Source: Tangfeifania diversioriginum (GTDB lineage: Bacteria; Bacteroidota; Bacteroidia; Bacteroidales; Prolixibacteraceae). Taken from it: 64,000 bases of DNA. Under the pieces are notes generated by a model that did no database searches, was not told the origin of the DNA, and saw nothing but the letters and a program-made list of their open reading frames with translations. Both the position numbers and the translations under genes were made by a program. The stretch spans positions 1 to 64,000 of the forward strand of contig CAMCBW010000013.1 of assembly GCA_945873105.1 (NCBI GenBank), in the 5' to 3' direction. Positions 47,787 through 57,337 of this stretch are shown in pieces. How positions within the stretch are numbered: position 1 is the first letter of the stretch; each line of letters starts with the position of its first letter.

Positions 47787-49370
47787 ATGACAAGTGAAGA
47801 CAGATTAAACGAAGCCGGCAAGAAAAAGATGGGAGTGAGTCCCCAGCGCTATTCCATAGAGCTATTCGATGATTTGGGCAAAAGAAACGAAGAGTTGTCT
47901 CTGCTGTTGGAAGAAAAAACTATCCAGCTCGAAAGAAAAAACAGGAAACTTACCATTGAGGCATCACTGGAAAAGGTTAGGTCAAGGGCCATGTCCATGC
48001 AAAAATCAGAAGAGCTGGCCGAATTGGTAGGCGTTGTTTTTGAAGAACTTACCAGACTTCATTTTCTGCTCGACCGATGTATCATCATGATTTATGACCC
48101 CAAAACGAACGGGTCCACCTGGTGGATGGCCAATCCGGAACCAGGGGCAGTGCCTGTTGGGTTGTATGTAAAATACCACGAACACAAGCCTTACCAGGAG
48201 TATCTAAAAGGATGGTCGGGCCGCACTTTAAAATGGGAATATTGCCTGGAGGGGATCTCCAAGAAAGAGTGGGACAATTTTATCTTCCATGAAACAGATC
48301 TCGCCCATTTGCCCGACTTTGTGAAAGAAGGAATGAGTTCACTTGACCGCATCTTCTTAAATGCATCCTTTAACAATTTCGGCAGTTTAACTGCCTCCAC
48401 CCTAAACCCGCTGCCCACAGAACAGTTTGAAATTCTTCTGCGTTTTGCAAAGGTGTTTGATCTCACCTACACCCGATTCAACGACTTGAAACTGGCGGAA
48501 GAACTGGCAAAACAGGCCAAGCAGGATTTGATTAAGCTAAAGGAAGAAAAGGAAAAAACGGAAGAAGCCTTAGCTGTATTAAAATCCACCCAAACCCAAC
48601 TCATCCAATCCGAAAAGATGGCCTCCCTTGGCGAGCTCACTGCCGGTATTGCCCATGAAATTCAGAATCCCCTCAACTTCGTCAACAATTTCTCCGAAAT
48701 CAACAAAGAGTTAATTCAGGAGATGCTGGAAGAGGCTGAAAAAGGGAACCTCGCGGAAGTGAGAAACATTGCCGGCAATATAGCTGACAACGAGCAAAAA
48801 ATCAACCACCACGGCAAACGCGCCGATTCCATTGTCAAAGGGATGCTGCAGCATAGCCGGAGCAGCAACGGGATCAAAGAATCCACGGATATCAATGCCC
48901 TGGCTGATGAATATTTACGACTTGCATACCACGGTCTATGCGCAAAAGACAAGTCATTCAATTCGACCCTGGAAACCGATTTTGATGAAAGCATAGGCAA
49001 AATCAGCGTCATTCCGCAGGATATTAGCCGGGTAATCCTCAATTTAATCACCAACGCATTTTATGCGGTGCAGTCAGAGACAAGGCATGCCTTGTCTCTA
49101 AAATATGAACCTACCGTTTCGGTGACAACCAAAAAGATGGGCAATCAAGTATTGATTTCAGTCAAAGACAATGGCCCCGGCATTCCGGAAGAGATCAGGG
49201 AGAAGATTTTCCAACCCTTTTTTACCACCAAACCTACTGGTGAAGGAACTGGATTGGGTCTCTCTATAAGCTATGAAATTATCACCAAAGGGCACGGGGG
49301 AGAGCTAATAGTTGAAACCACAGAGGGAGAGGGTTCTGAATTTACCATTCTGCTACCAAATAACGCTTAA
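47787..49370 (+). CDS. Cytoplasmic sensor histidine kinase
   Basis: [84 protein letters not shown]. Confidence 0.95.
   Translation: MTSEDRLNEAGKKKMGVSPQRYSIELFDDLGKRNEELSLLLEEKTIQLERKNRKLTIEASLEKVRSRAMSMQKSEELAELVGVVFEELTRLHFLLDRCIIMIYDPKTNGSTWWMANPEPGAVPVGLYVKYHEHKPYQEYLKGWSGRTLKWEYCLEGISKKEWDNFIFHETDLAHLPDFVKEGMSSLDRIFLNASFNNFGSLTASTLNPLPTEQFEILLRFAKVFDLTYTRFNDLKLAEELAKQAKQDLIKLKEEKEKTEEALAVLKSTQTQLIQSEKMASLGELTAGIAHEIQNPLNFVNNFSEINKELIQEMLEEAEKGNLAEVRNIAGNIADNEQKINHHGKRADSIVKGMLQHSRSSNGIKESTDINALADEYLRLAYHGLCAKDKSFNSTLETDFDESIGKISVIPQDISRVILNLITNAFYAVQSETRHALSLKYEPTVSVTTKKMGNQVLISVKDNGPGIPEEIREKIFQPFFTTKPTGEGTGLGLSISYEIITKGHGGELIVETTEGEGSEFTILLPNNA
49076..49099. repeat. Perfect 24 bp palindrome AGAGACAAGGCATGCCTTGTCTCT inside the kinase CDS
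   Basis: Self reverse-complementary; encodes ETRHALSL within the HATPase domain. Confidence 0.92.
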
Positions 49371-49749
49371 AAAACTATGTCTAGTTGTTGACGACGAAAG
49401 AGATATCCAAACGCTGTTTGAACGGCGTTTCAGAAAGGAAATTAGAAATAGCGAATTGGTATTTGCCTTTGCATTTTCAGGAGAAGAGGCGCTGAACTAC
49501 CTGACGAACCATGAACACGAAGCCGTATTGATCCTCTCAGACATCAATATGCCCGGCATGAGCGGACTCCAGCTGTTGAAGCATATCAAGGAGAAATACG
49601 AGAAACCTCCACCCGTTGTGATGATGATTACTGCCTATGGTGACAATGAAAATCACCAAATGGCCATGAAGCTTGGGGCAGATGATTTTCTTACGAAACC
49701 GGTTGATTTTGAATCTTTGAAGGAGAAAATAAAATCAAAATTAGCCTGA
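49312..49749 (+). CDS. Response regulator, receiver domain only (start uncertain)
   Basis: LVVDDERDIQTLF, LILSDINMPGMSGLQLLK, MITAYGD, DFLTKPVDF. No ATG near the expected start; a TTG at 49312 overlaps the kinase by 59 bp. Confidence 0.9.
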   Translation: MKPQRERVLNLPFCYQITLKKLCLVVDDERDIQTLFERRFRKEIRNSELVFAFAFSGEEALNYLTNHEHEAVLILSDINMPGMSGLQLLKHIKEKYEKPPPVVMMITAYGDNENHQMAMKLGADDFLTKPVDFESLKEKIKSKLA

Positions 49750-49752
49750 TCC

Positions 49753-50712
49753 TCAGGTAGTGTATTTGAACAAAGGATTCCCAGTCAGCGCCTTGGCCTT
49801 GATGGCATTGATCTCCTCTTTGCCGAGCGGCGTCAATTTGTCCCTGAGATTCAGGGCAATCCTGAAAAGTTCATCCTCACCCGGAGGTATCGCAGCCGTA
49901 ACCGGATGGGACAATGTAAACCGCAATCCCATCAGGATATCCTCCTCTGTTACATAGGGTTCATACCAGGCCTTGGGATACCTGGAACGATCGGCTCCCT
50001 TGGCCCAGGGGCCTTTGGCCATTGCCTTGAGCGCCAGAATCCCCATCTTTTTCTCCTGGGCCACCTTCATCACTTGCGGGCCAAAGTTTCCGGCATGCCA
50101 GGTCGTCAGGTTGAATGGAAAGAGAATAGTTTCAAAATCGAATCCGTTCATCAGCGCCAATGCTGCCTCCACCGAATGGGCAGAGAAACCGATGTGCCTG
50201 ATCTTTCCCTCCTTCTTCGCCTCCAGAAAGGTTTCCAGTGCCCCACCCTTCCCCAGGATCGTATCTACATCCTTCATCGTGGTAACGGCATGAAGCTGAT
50301 AGAGGTCAAAATGATCGGTGCGCATGTTGACAAGCGACTGCTCCAGCTCCTTTCTTGCTTCCTCCTTTGTTCGCCTGGTCGTCTTGCAGGCCAAAAAAAC
50401 ATCCTTGCGGTACGGTTCAAGCGCTGGCCCCAATTTCACCTCTGCATTGCCATAGGAGGGAGCCACGTCAAAATAGTTGACACCTGCCTCAATGGCCACC
50501 CTCACTGAGGAAGCCGCCGCTTCAGGAGTTGCATCCTTGACAACAATACCTCCAAACCCGATCACCGAAAGCATCGCCCCGGTTTGGCCCAACGATCGTT
50601 TTTCAAGTTTACCGGGAGTAGCTTCCCGGTTCAGAAAAGAGAGATCAGCAGGGAACATGCCAATGACAGGCGTCATGCAAGCGGTGGTTCTGAGAAAGTC
50701 GCGGCGTTTCAT
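49753..50712 (-). CDS. Aldo/keto reductase with Tat-type signal
   Basis: MKRRDFLRTTACMTPVIGMF; IEAGVNYFDVAPSYGNAEVKLGPAL. Start set at MKRRDF. Confidence 0.92.
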   Translation of the reverse strand: MKRRDFLRTTACMTPVIGMFPADLSFLNREATPGKLEKRSLGQTGAMLSVIGFGGIVVKDATPEAAASSVRVAIEAGVNYFDVAPSYGNAEVKLGPALEPYRKDVFLACKTTRRTKEEARKELEQSLVNMRTDHFDLYQLHAVTTMKDVDTILGKGGALETFLEAKKEGKIRHIGFSAHSVEAALALMNGFDFETILFPFNLTTWHAGNFGPQVMKVAQEKKMGILALKAMAKGPWAKGADRSRYPKAWYEPYVTEEDILMGLRFTLSHPVTAAIPPGEDELFRIALNLRDKLTPLGKEEINAIKAKALTGNPLFKYTT

Positions 50713-50821
50713 ATCGTTTGCTTTTAGTGGGACAGACTTTAAAGTTAGTAAAAGTTTTGCGAAAATGAGCCAGGAGGATTCATTCACTTGAACAAAAAAT
50801 ACAGTTAACAATCGTCGCCCA

Positions 50822-50847
50822 CAAAAAAAGGAGGCAAAAACCTCCTT
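50822..50847 (-). terminator. Intrinsic terminator
   Basis: Minus strand AAGGAGGtttttgCCTCCTTTTTTTGTG. Confidence 0.75.
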
Positions 50848-50872
50848 AAAATCAACCTAAGCACTCCTTGAA

Positions 50873-51058
50873 TTAAATCAAGCCCAATTGCTTCAGTTCT
50901 GTAACAGTGAGTGGCGCTCCGACCTCAATGACCGTCATTTTTCTGACGCCGGCCTGATGGGTAAAATGTTGGTGCCTGTTGTTGGATTGAATACCGACGG
51001 TTACAGCAATACCGATAAAGAAAAAAGTTAATCCCAGTAAAAATGTCTTTGCTTTCAT
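50873..51058 (-). CDS. Small single-TM hypothetical protein (61 aa)
   Basis: MKAKTFLLGLTFFFIGIAVTVGIQ TM segment; followed by a terminator. Confidence 0.6.
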   Translation of the reverse strand: MKAKTFLLGLTFFFIGIAVTVGIQSNNRHQHFTHQAGVRKMTVIEVGAPLTVTELKQLGLI

Positions 51059-51370
51059 AATTTTTATTTTTTAAATGTTTGTTTTTTTAAATTGTACTCA
51101 AACATACCTCTTGCGCTATCGGCATGAAAATAGAATATACGTAAGGACCTATTTCATAGACGAATTGCCATTTTTTATCGAAAGTTGGGAGTGGATCTAA
51201 GTACAAGGGACTGATTGATTACAACAAAAAATCCCGCAGGATGGCTGAAAAACAAGACATATCCAGTATACTTAGATTAAAAATTGACCCAGAATGAAAT
51301 TCTTCTTTGCTACCTTTAACCGGAAGTTGGATACATTGCCAGGGTGACGAAAAGTCCTGTCAAATAAATG

Positions 51371-51766
51371 ATGAAAAAGATGACAGCACTCAAGGAAAAA
51401 AACGCCATTGAAAGATCCAGGGAGCATCTCGCCAATGAAAGGACCTTTCTTGCCTGGGTAAGAACGAGCATTGCACTGATGGGATTTGGATTTGTCATTG
51501 TGAAATTCTCCCTGTTTTTAAAAGAACTTTCTTTGCTCCTGGAGACCCGGGGGGTGCCATCCAAAGGATATTCGTCCATTGTTGGAGTCATTATGGTGGC
51601 CATAGGCGTAATAATCATCCTTCTCGCTTTCCTGCAATACAAAAAAAATGACAACCAGATAAAAAATAACTATTTCGCCCCCTCCTCCAAGCTGGCACTT
51701 TTGGTGACCTTCATACTGATAATTGGTGGCATCTTTTTGATTTTTTACCTTTTGTCGACCATTTAA
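51371..51766 (+). CDS. DUF202/YidH-like membrane protein
   Basis: REHLANERTFLAWVRTSIALMGFGFVIVKF; three hydrophobic segments. Confidence 0.88.
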   Translation: MKKMTALKEKNAIERSREHLANERTFLAWVRTSIALMGFGFVIVKFSLFLKELSLLLETRGVPSKGYSSIVGVIMVAIGVIIILLAFLQYKKNDNQIKNNYFAPSSKLALLVTFILIIGGIFLIFYLLSTI

Positions 51767-51860
51767 TCACTTTCATGGACAGAGCTGTTTTGGCTCGATC
51801 TTATCATCAAGCTACCACTATCAAAATCTATATTATCCGAAATCCAAACAAAGAACCACC

Positions 51861-52436
51861 ATGGAAAAACAACCAGTAAGAGCTGAGGCCTATGCACTAT
51901 TGGCCGAATACAACCAGCAGGATAGCCTGATCCGTCATGGTCTGGCGGTGGAGGCAGTGATGCGCCATTTCGCTGAAAAAGCAGGGGAAGATGTCGAAAA
52001 ATGGGGCGTCATCGGATTGTGCCACGACCTCGATTATGACCAATATCCGGAACAACATTGCACCATGACACGCAAAATACTGGAAGAACATCAGTGGCCC
52101 GAAAGTTACATCAGGGCCATCGTCAGCCACGGCTGGGGAATCTGCTCCGAGGTCGAACCAGTGGAATACCTGGAGAAAGTGCTCTTTGCAACAGACGAAC
52201 TAACGGGACTGATCACCGCCTGTGTATACGTGCGTCCCTCCAAAAGCATCCTCGACCTCACCACCAAATCGGTGATGAAGAAGTGGAATACCCGCGCCTT
52301 TGCCGCCGGTGCCAACCGCGATGTGATTGCCAGGGGAGCAGATATGCTCGGAATGAGCATTGAACAGCTCATCGATGAAACCATCGAGGCCATGCAAAAA
52401 TCAGCAGAGTCTATCGGACTAAAGGGAAATCTATAA
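51861..52436 (+). CDS. HD domain-containing protein
   Basis: IRHGLAVEAVMRHFAEK, VIGLCHDLDYDQYPEQH, IVSHGWG. Confidence 0.88.
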   Translation: MEKQPVRAEAYALLAEYNQQDSLIRHGLAVEAVMRHFAEKAGEDVEKWGVIGLCHDLDYDQYPEQHCTMTRKILEEHQWPESYIRAIVSHGWGICSEVEPVEYLEKVLFATDELTGLITACVYVRPSKSILDLTTKSVMKKWNTRAFAAGANRDVIARGADMLGMSIEQLIDETIEAMQKSAESIGLKGNL

Positions 52437-52489
52437 TTTTTCTATTTTAGCAGAAACAAAGTTCCCCGATAACCAACTATACAATTCCC

Positions 52490-53734
52490 ATGCAAATCCA
52501 CAGACCTTTAAGATTAGGCCTTCTTTTCCTTCTGCTCAATTTCACCAATGTAATCCAGGCTCAAAACTGGCCCTGCTGGCGCGGCCCAAATGGAGACGGA
52601 ACCAGTATGGAGACCAAACTGCCCACCCAATGGGATGCCACCACCAACATCTTGTGGAAAACTGCAATCCCAGGGATTGGATATTCGTCACCGATAATCT
52701 GGGCCGACAAGTTGTTCACCCTAACTGCCATCCCCGAAACCCAGGAGAAGGTTCTCTTGTGTTACAACAGTCAAAATGGCCAGCTGTTGTGGCAGCAAAC
52801 AGTGGTCAAAGGCCCGTTTGAAGCCAAGCACAACGACAACAGCCATGCTTCCGGGACTCCTGCCACCGATGGAAATTTGATCTATGTGGCTCTGCTGGAT
52901 GGAGAGGAGGTGGTGGTGGCAGCCTACGACTATAGCGGCAAACAGGTCTGGGTGCAACATCCGGGTACCTTTTACAGTCCACATGGATTCAGTTGTTCTC
53001 CGGCGCTTTACAAAGACAAGGTGATTGTCAACTGCGCCAGCAAAGGTGACTCGTTTGTGGCTGCTTTAAACCGGACAGATGGACAAACCGTCTGGAAAAT
53101 CAAACAAGACAAGCCTGCCCACAGTTTTAGCACCCCTATTTTCAGGGAGATGGCCGGGAAGATGCAGATGATTCTCGGGGGCAACAAGGAGATCTCCTCC
53201 TTCAATCCGGAGGATGGTTCAAGGTACTGGTTCGTCAACGGCCCCTCCGAGGACTTCTGCTCCAGCCCTGTCTACAACGAGAAATCAGGATTGGTGCTGG
53301 TGAGCAGTGCCTGGCCGGTAAGAAATCTATTGGCGATCAAACCGGATGGACAGGGCGACGCTTCCACTACCCATGTCGTTTGGCAATCCACCAAGGGAGC
53401 CTTTTACGTACCCTCCCCCGTCTGTTCAGAGGAATTCCTATTCTCAACCATGACCAATGGACAGGTGCACTGCATCGAAGTAGCCACGGGAACCATCAAG
53501 TGGGTAGAACCGATGGGCAAGCAATATGCCTCGCCGGTACTGGCCAGCGGTCTGGTTTACATGCCAAATGACGAAGGTGTGGTAACGGTAATCCAAGCTG
53601 GTCCGGAATTCAAACCCCTTTCAAAGAATGCCATCGGGGAGAAGATGTTTGCCTCACCGGCCATCAGCAACGGGAAAATATTCCTGAGGGGGGTAAAAAA
53701 CCTCTATTGCATTGGAGCTACAAAGTCTGAATAA
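52490..53734 (+). CDS. PQQ-binding-like beta-propeller repeat protein, exported
   Basis: NWPCWRGPNGDGTS, GQLLWQQTV, DGSRYWFVNGPSEDFCSSPVYN; propeller repeats. Confidence 0.88.
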   Translation: MQIHRPLRLGLLFLLLNFTNVIQAQNWPCWRGPNGDGTSMETKLPTQWDATTNILWKTAIPGIGYSSPIIWADKLFTLTAIPETQEKVLLCYNSQNGQLLWQQTVVKGPFEAKHNDNSHASGTPATDGNLIYVALLDGEEVVVAAYDYSGKQVWVQHPGTFYSPHGFSCSPALYKDKVIVNCASKGDSFVAALNRTDGQTVWKIKQDKPAHSFSTPIFREMAGKMQMILGGNKEISSFNPEDGSRYWFVNGPSEDFCSSPVYNEKSGLVLVSSAWPVRNLLAIKPDGQGDASTTHVVWQSTKGAFYVPSPVCSEEFLFSTMTNGQVHCIEVATGTIKWVEPMGKQYASPVLASGLVYMPNDEGVVTVIQAGPEFKPLSKNAIGEKMFASPAISNGKIFLRGVKNLYCIGATKSE

Positions 53735-54989
53735 AATTGCACCTATCCCTGTAAATTTTACCAACTTGATCCATGCGCTCAGTGAGTTCAGTCCTGGCCC
53801 TGGGGTAATCATTCCCAATCTCCATCAGTCTGTCTGCCAGCTGCTTTCCACTGGTTTGTTCTATTTCAAAAATGGATTTGTCAAAACCCAAATCGTAGTA
53901 CATTTGCCCCTTTATCGTATCTTCGGGCTGGCGCAAATAGAGAAACGGGGTGCCGTTGGCGGCGGCAATGATTGGGGAGTGACATTCAAAACTAAGCACC
54001 GTATGCGCCTTTTCATACACTGAGGCAGCCTCATCCGGCAGCCAGTAACCACGCTTGACCACAAATGGCTTCACATCATCAGGCAAAGGATGGATGAGCA
54101 ACTCGTCCATGATGTCAACTTCGTAGGTCATTTCCGGGCAGACCAGCACCTTGTTCCCGGTTTCCCTCACCCACGCAATCATCGCCTCCCGCAATTTGGC
54201 ATGATCCAACTCCTTGTATTTTAAATTGGTCTCCTCCACTTGCCGTATCTTTTCCTGCGTCCAGCTGGATCTGCCATACTTGTGGTAAGGGGTATATCGA
54301 AGTCTCGGAATGGCGCAGATAAATCTCCGCTCCTGAAGCCCGTTCTCCTTTAAAAAGTCTTGCGCCTTCTTCCTGTTGTGGATTTGTAGGTAAAAAGTGG
54401 CATCCGGTGCAAACTGGACATGACTACCGGCTATCCCTGCTTTCGCCAGATGGTCTATCGACAAAGTTTCCCGTGTAAAAATAAACGCTGCCTTCTTCAG
54501 GATGCCGGTATGGTAGGCTCCGGGATCCTGCAGCGTCGCACCAAAAACGCCAAAAGGCTTGGTCGTTAACTTCATCCAGCATGCCAGGTGATCGGCTCCC
54601 ACCAACGAGGGACCCGATCCATGGATCATCAGATCAGCCTTGCTGATCGCTTCGAGGAGCTCCGGACTCTCCACATGGTGGGACTGATCAACAGTTCCGT
54701 AGAGCACCTTGATCCTGGGAAAATTGCTTTCAAGCAGTTGCCTGACCTCCGGAGTAGCGTTGCTCTTCTTCCAAAGCAGGATGTTGGATTCGGGCATAAA
54801 AGTCTCCAGCACCTGCAACAAACCGGGCGTATGGGCAATATCCCCGATGTTCACATCCTGCCAGCCCGAAACCAGGAGTATCGTTGGGTTGCGTCCGAGA
54901 TTCATCCCCGACAAGGTGCTTTTCAGCAACAAACCGGCAGAAAGAAATGTTGTCTGCTTTAAGAAACTCCGTCTTGTTGAATTCTCCAT
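53718..54989 (-). CDS. Polysaccharide pyruvyl transferase family protein with Tat-type signal
   Basis: MENSTRRSFLKQTTFLSAGLLLKS; ILLVSGWQDVNIGDIAHTPGLLQVLE; HSPIIAAANGTPFLYL. Confidence 0.82.
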   Translation of the reverse strand: MENSTRRSFLKQTTFLSAGLLLKSTLSGMNLGRNPTILLVSGWQDVNIGDIAHTPGLLQVLETFMPESNILLWKKSNATPEVRQLLESNFPRIKVLYGTVDQSHHVESPELLEAISKADLMIHGSGPSLVGADHLACWMKLTTKPFGVFGATLQDPGAYHTGILKKAAFIFTRETLSIDHLAKAGIAGSHVQFAPDATFYLQIHNRKKAQDFLKENGLQERRFICAIPRLRYTPYHKYGRSSWTQEKIRQVEETNLKYKELDHAKLREAMIAWVRETGNKVLVCPEMTYEVDIMDELLIHPLPDDVKPFVVKRGYWLPDEAASVYEKAHTVLSFECHSPIIAAANGTPFLYLRQPEDTIKGQMYYDLGFDKSIFEIEQTSGKQLADRLMEIGNDYPRARTELTERMDQVGKIYRDRCNFIQTL

Positions 54990-55001
54990 GATCTGTTGGT
55001 A

Positions 55002-55817
55002 TTAATCACCCATGATTGCCCTCTTGATGGCTTTGGTTACCGGACCAATTTTCCCATCCGAGATCATTTTTGCATCTACCCGGATGATGGGCAGGACTCC
55101 TTTCGTGGTGCTGGTGATAAATACCTCATCTGCCGCAAGAAGCTCATCCAGTTTAAAATCACTTACCTGGATGCGAAAACCCTCCAGTGCAAGGATCCTT
55201 CGCCTGGTGACTCCCTCCAGCATTTTCGTTTTGGGGGTAAACACACATTGATCCTTCACAAAATAGACATTGCTTCTTGAACACTCCCGCACCCAGTTCC
55301 GGTCGGTGTACAATAGTTCGGCAGCACCGGTTTCCACCAGCTTTTGGGACAAACTGACCGACCGGATGTAGTTGATGGTCTTTGCTCCGGCCATTTCACG
55401 CTGGTATTTGCAGGTGATCAGCGTCCCGCCACTCTTCCAGGCCTCCGGCCATTTCACCTCATAGGGTTTGTTGATGATGATCAGGGATGCTTTGCCCGGA
55501 GAGAGGGTGAAATCATCGGGTGAGAGACCTCCGGTCAGCATGATCTTGACAGACGAATTCCGGATATTGTTCTTAGCCACCAATTTTGTGACAAGTGCCG
55601 ACAACTCCTCTTTCGTATAGGCAAGATCCAGTTTCATCAATTCCGCCGAACGGATAAAGCGGTCCATGTGAAAAGAGAGATAGGGAGCGACGCCATCCCT
55701 TACCAGGAAAAAATCAAAAATTCCATATCCCCTTTGAACAATCAAATCAGACACATGGACGCTGGTTTGGTCAAACGGAATAAACGCTCCGTTCATACAG
55801 GTATAAATATTTTCCAT
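55002..55817 (-). CDS. Aminotransferase class IV (BCAT/ADC-lyase-like)
   Basis: GYGIFDFFLVRDG, TINYIRSVSLSQKLVETGAAELLYTDRNWVRECSRSNVYFVKD. Confidence 0.9.
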   Translation of the reverse strand: MENIYTCMNGAFIPFDQTSVHVSDLIVQRGYGIFDFFLVRDGVAPYLSFHMDRFIRSAELMKLDLAYTKEELSALVTKLVAKNNIRNSSVKIMLTGGLSPDDFTLSPGKASLIIINKPYEVKWPEAWKSGGTLITCKYQREMAGAKTINYIRSVSLSQKLVETGAAELLYTDRNWVRECSRSNVYFVKDQCVFTPKTKMLEGVTRRRILALEGFRIQVSDFKLDELLAADEVFITSTTKGVLPIIRVDAKMISDGKIGPVTKAIKRAIMGD

Positions 55818-55974
55818 AGATCAATATTTCAGAATTCCATCAAATATAATCGTTTCGGTGGTCTAAAGGAAAATGGACCACGCTGTTTTTATCCTTGCCC
55901 CCGGCGTACTTTACTTTGCGCAACAGGTGGTTAACAAGAGAAATTAGCTACAAACCACCGCCTTGGATCCTTCC

Positions 55975-56418
55975 TTACAATCCTCCAAATATAGATACGA
56001 TCGTCCTATGAAATTTATGGATGGAAGTAACCGGAGGGGCATACATTAAGATACACTTCTTGCTTACAACCTGCAGTCCAAGCCTGTCGGCTGTTTGTTG
56101 TACCTCCTTCGACCAGGCACCCTGCTGCAGCCAAACCTTCGTCAAGCCGATCTGAACCGCCTCCTCCAATACCGCAGAAACGCCAGCAGGAGGAATACAA
56201 ACCAACAGGGCCTCCACCTTTCCCTCCAAACCCTTCAGGCTGGGATAGCACTTAACACCGTCTATCTCCTGCACCTCCGGATGAACCGGAAAAACCTCAT
56301 ACCCCCGCTTGATCAACTCCTTACCGACAATATTCCCAAATTTCTTACCGGAACGGGAGAAGCCTATCACCCCAATGCTTTTGGATTGGACAAAGCGCTC
56401 TATCTGTGGACTCATCAC
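55975..56418 (-). CDS. CoA-binding domain protein
   Basis: KSIGVIGFSRSGKKFGNIVGKELIKRGYEVFPVHPE; KVWLQQGAWS. Confidence 0.9.
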   Translation of the reverse strand: MMSPQIERFVQSKSIGVIGFSRSGKKFGNIVGKELIKRGYEVFPVHPEVQEIDGVKCYPSLKGLEGKVEALLVCIPPAGVSAVLEEAVQIGLTKVWLQQGAWSKEVQQTADRLGLQVVSKKCILMYAPPVTSIHKFHRTIVSIFGGL

Positions 56419-56591
56419 TTGGTGCTTAATGTTTGTATAAAAATACAGTTTTTAGGGAAACAGTGTGTGTTTAATCCAAAAGCCGCTAAATTTTACCGCC
56501 GGGAGTATTCCGTTACTTCAATGTGTAACAATTGTACCACCTTGCATACTTATTTGTAACTTTGAATGCTAAAACCCTAAAAATCTTCACC

Positions 56592-57149
56592 ATGATCTGG
56601 ATCATTCTTGTAGTTATCGCAGCTGTTGTTTTTTGGCTGATTGGCATATACAACAGCCTGGTAAGACTCCGCAATACGAGGCAAAATGCCTTTGCCGATA
56701 TTGATGTTCAGCTGAAGCAACGACACGATCTCATTCCGCAACTCGTTGAAACTGTCAAAGGCTATGCCACCCACGAAAAGGAGCTGCTGTTCAAAATCAC
56801 CCAAGCCAGGACCGCCGCGATGGGTGCCACCTCCATTGATGAAAAGATCCAAACCGAGACAGCCCTGTCCAATGCCCTGCAGGGATTGAAAATATCGGTT
56901 GAAGCCTATCCTGACCTGAAGGCCAACCAGAATTTCCTGCAACTGCAGGAGGAGCTGAGCGACATCGAGAACAAACTGGCCGCCGCCCGCAGGTACTTCA
57001 ATGCCGCCACCACCGAATACAATACCAGCACCGAGACCTTCCCGAACAACATGATTGCAGGCAATTTCGGATTCCACCGCGAAACCCTCTTCGACCTCGG
57101 ACAGGATCGGGCTACCCTGGAACAACCTCCCAAAATCAGCTTTAGCTAA
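56592..57149 (+). CDS. LemA family protein
   Basis: IYNSLVRLRNTRQNAFADIDVQLKQRHDLIPQLVETVKGYATHEKEL. Confidence 0.95.
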   Translation: MIWIILVVIAAVVFWLIGIYNSLVRLRNTRQNAFADIDVQLKQRHDLIPQLVETVKGYATHEKELLFKITQARTAAMGATSIDEKIQTETALSNALQGLKISVEAYPDLKANQNFLQLQEELSDIENKLAAARRYFNAATTEYNTSTETFPNNMIAGNFGFHRETLFDLGQDRATLEQPPKISFS

Positions 57150-57163
57150 AATGTTTTTTTTTA

Positions 57164-57281
57164 AATCCCGTTAGGGATTACAGGTGGGTAGAAAACCGGA
57201 CAAGAGAGAAATATCGTCCCATCCGGGACGAAATATTTAATCCATCAGCCATTTCTACCCACCTTAAGTGCCTACGGCACT
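57164..57281. repeat. Multi-hairpin structured element, copy 1
   Basis: AATCCC/GGGATT hairpin; 13 bp stem AGGTGGGTAGAAA (57182-57194)/TTTCTACCCACCT (57252-57264); TCGTCCC/GGGACGA inner hairpin; AGTGCC/GGCACT tail hairpin. Confidence 0.88.
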
Positions 57282-57337
57282 GTAAAAGCCAATATTTGAG
57301 TGTTGTATTTAACCATGAATCGTATAAAAAGTAGTCC

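Noticed and set aside
51181-51300. Possible terminator or small RNA in the gap before the DUF202 gene
   Set aside because: Only weak inverted complementarity and no convincing U-tract or promoter; not supportable from sequence alone.
54996-55280. Plus-strand 94-aa ORF
   Set aside because: Antisense to the class IV aminotransferase, no supporting motif.
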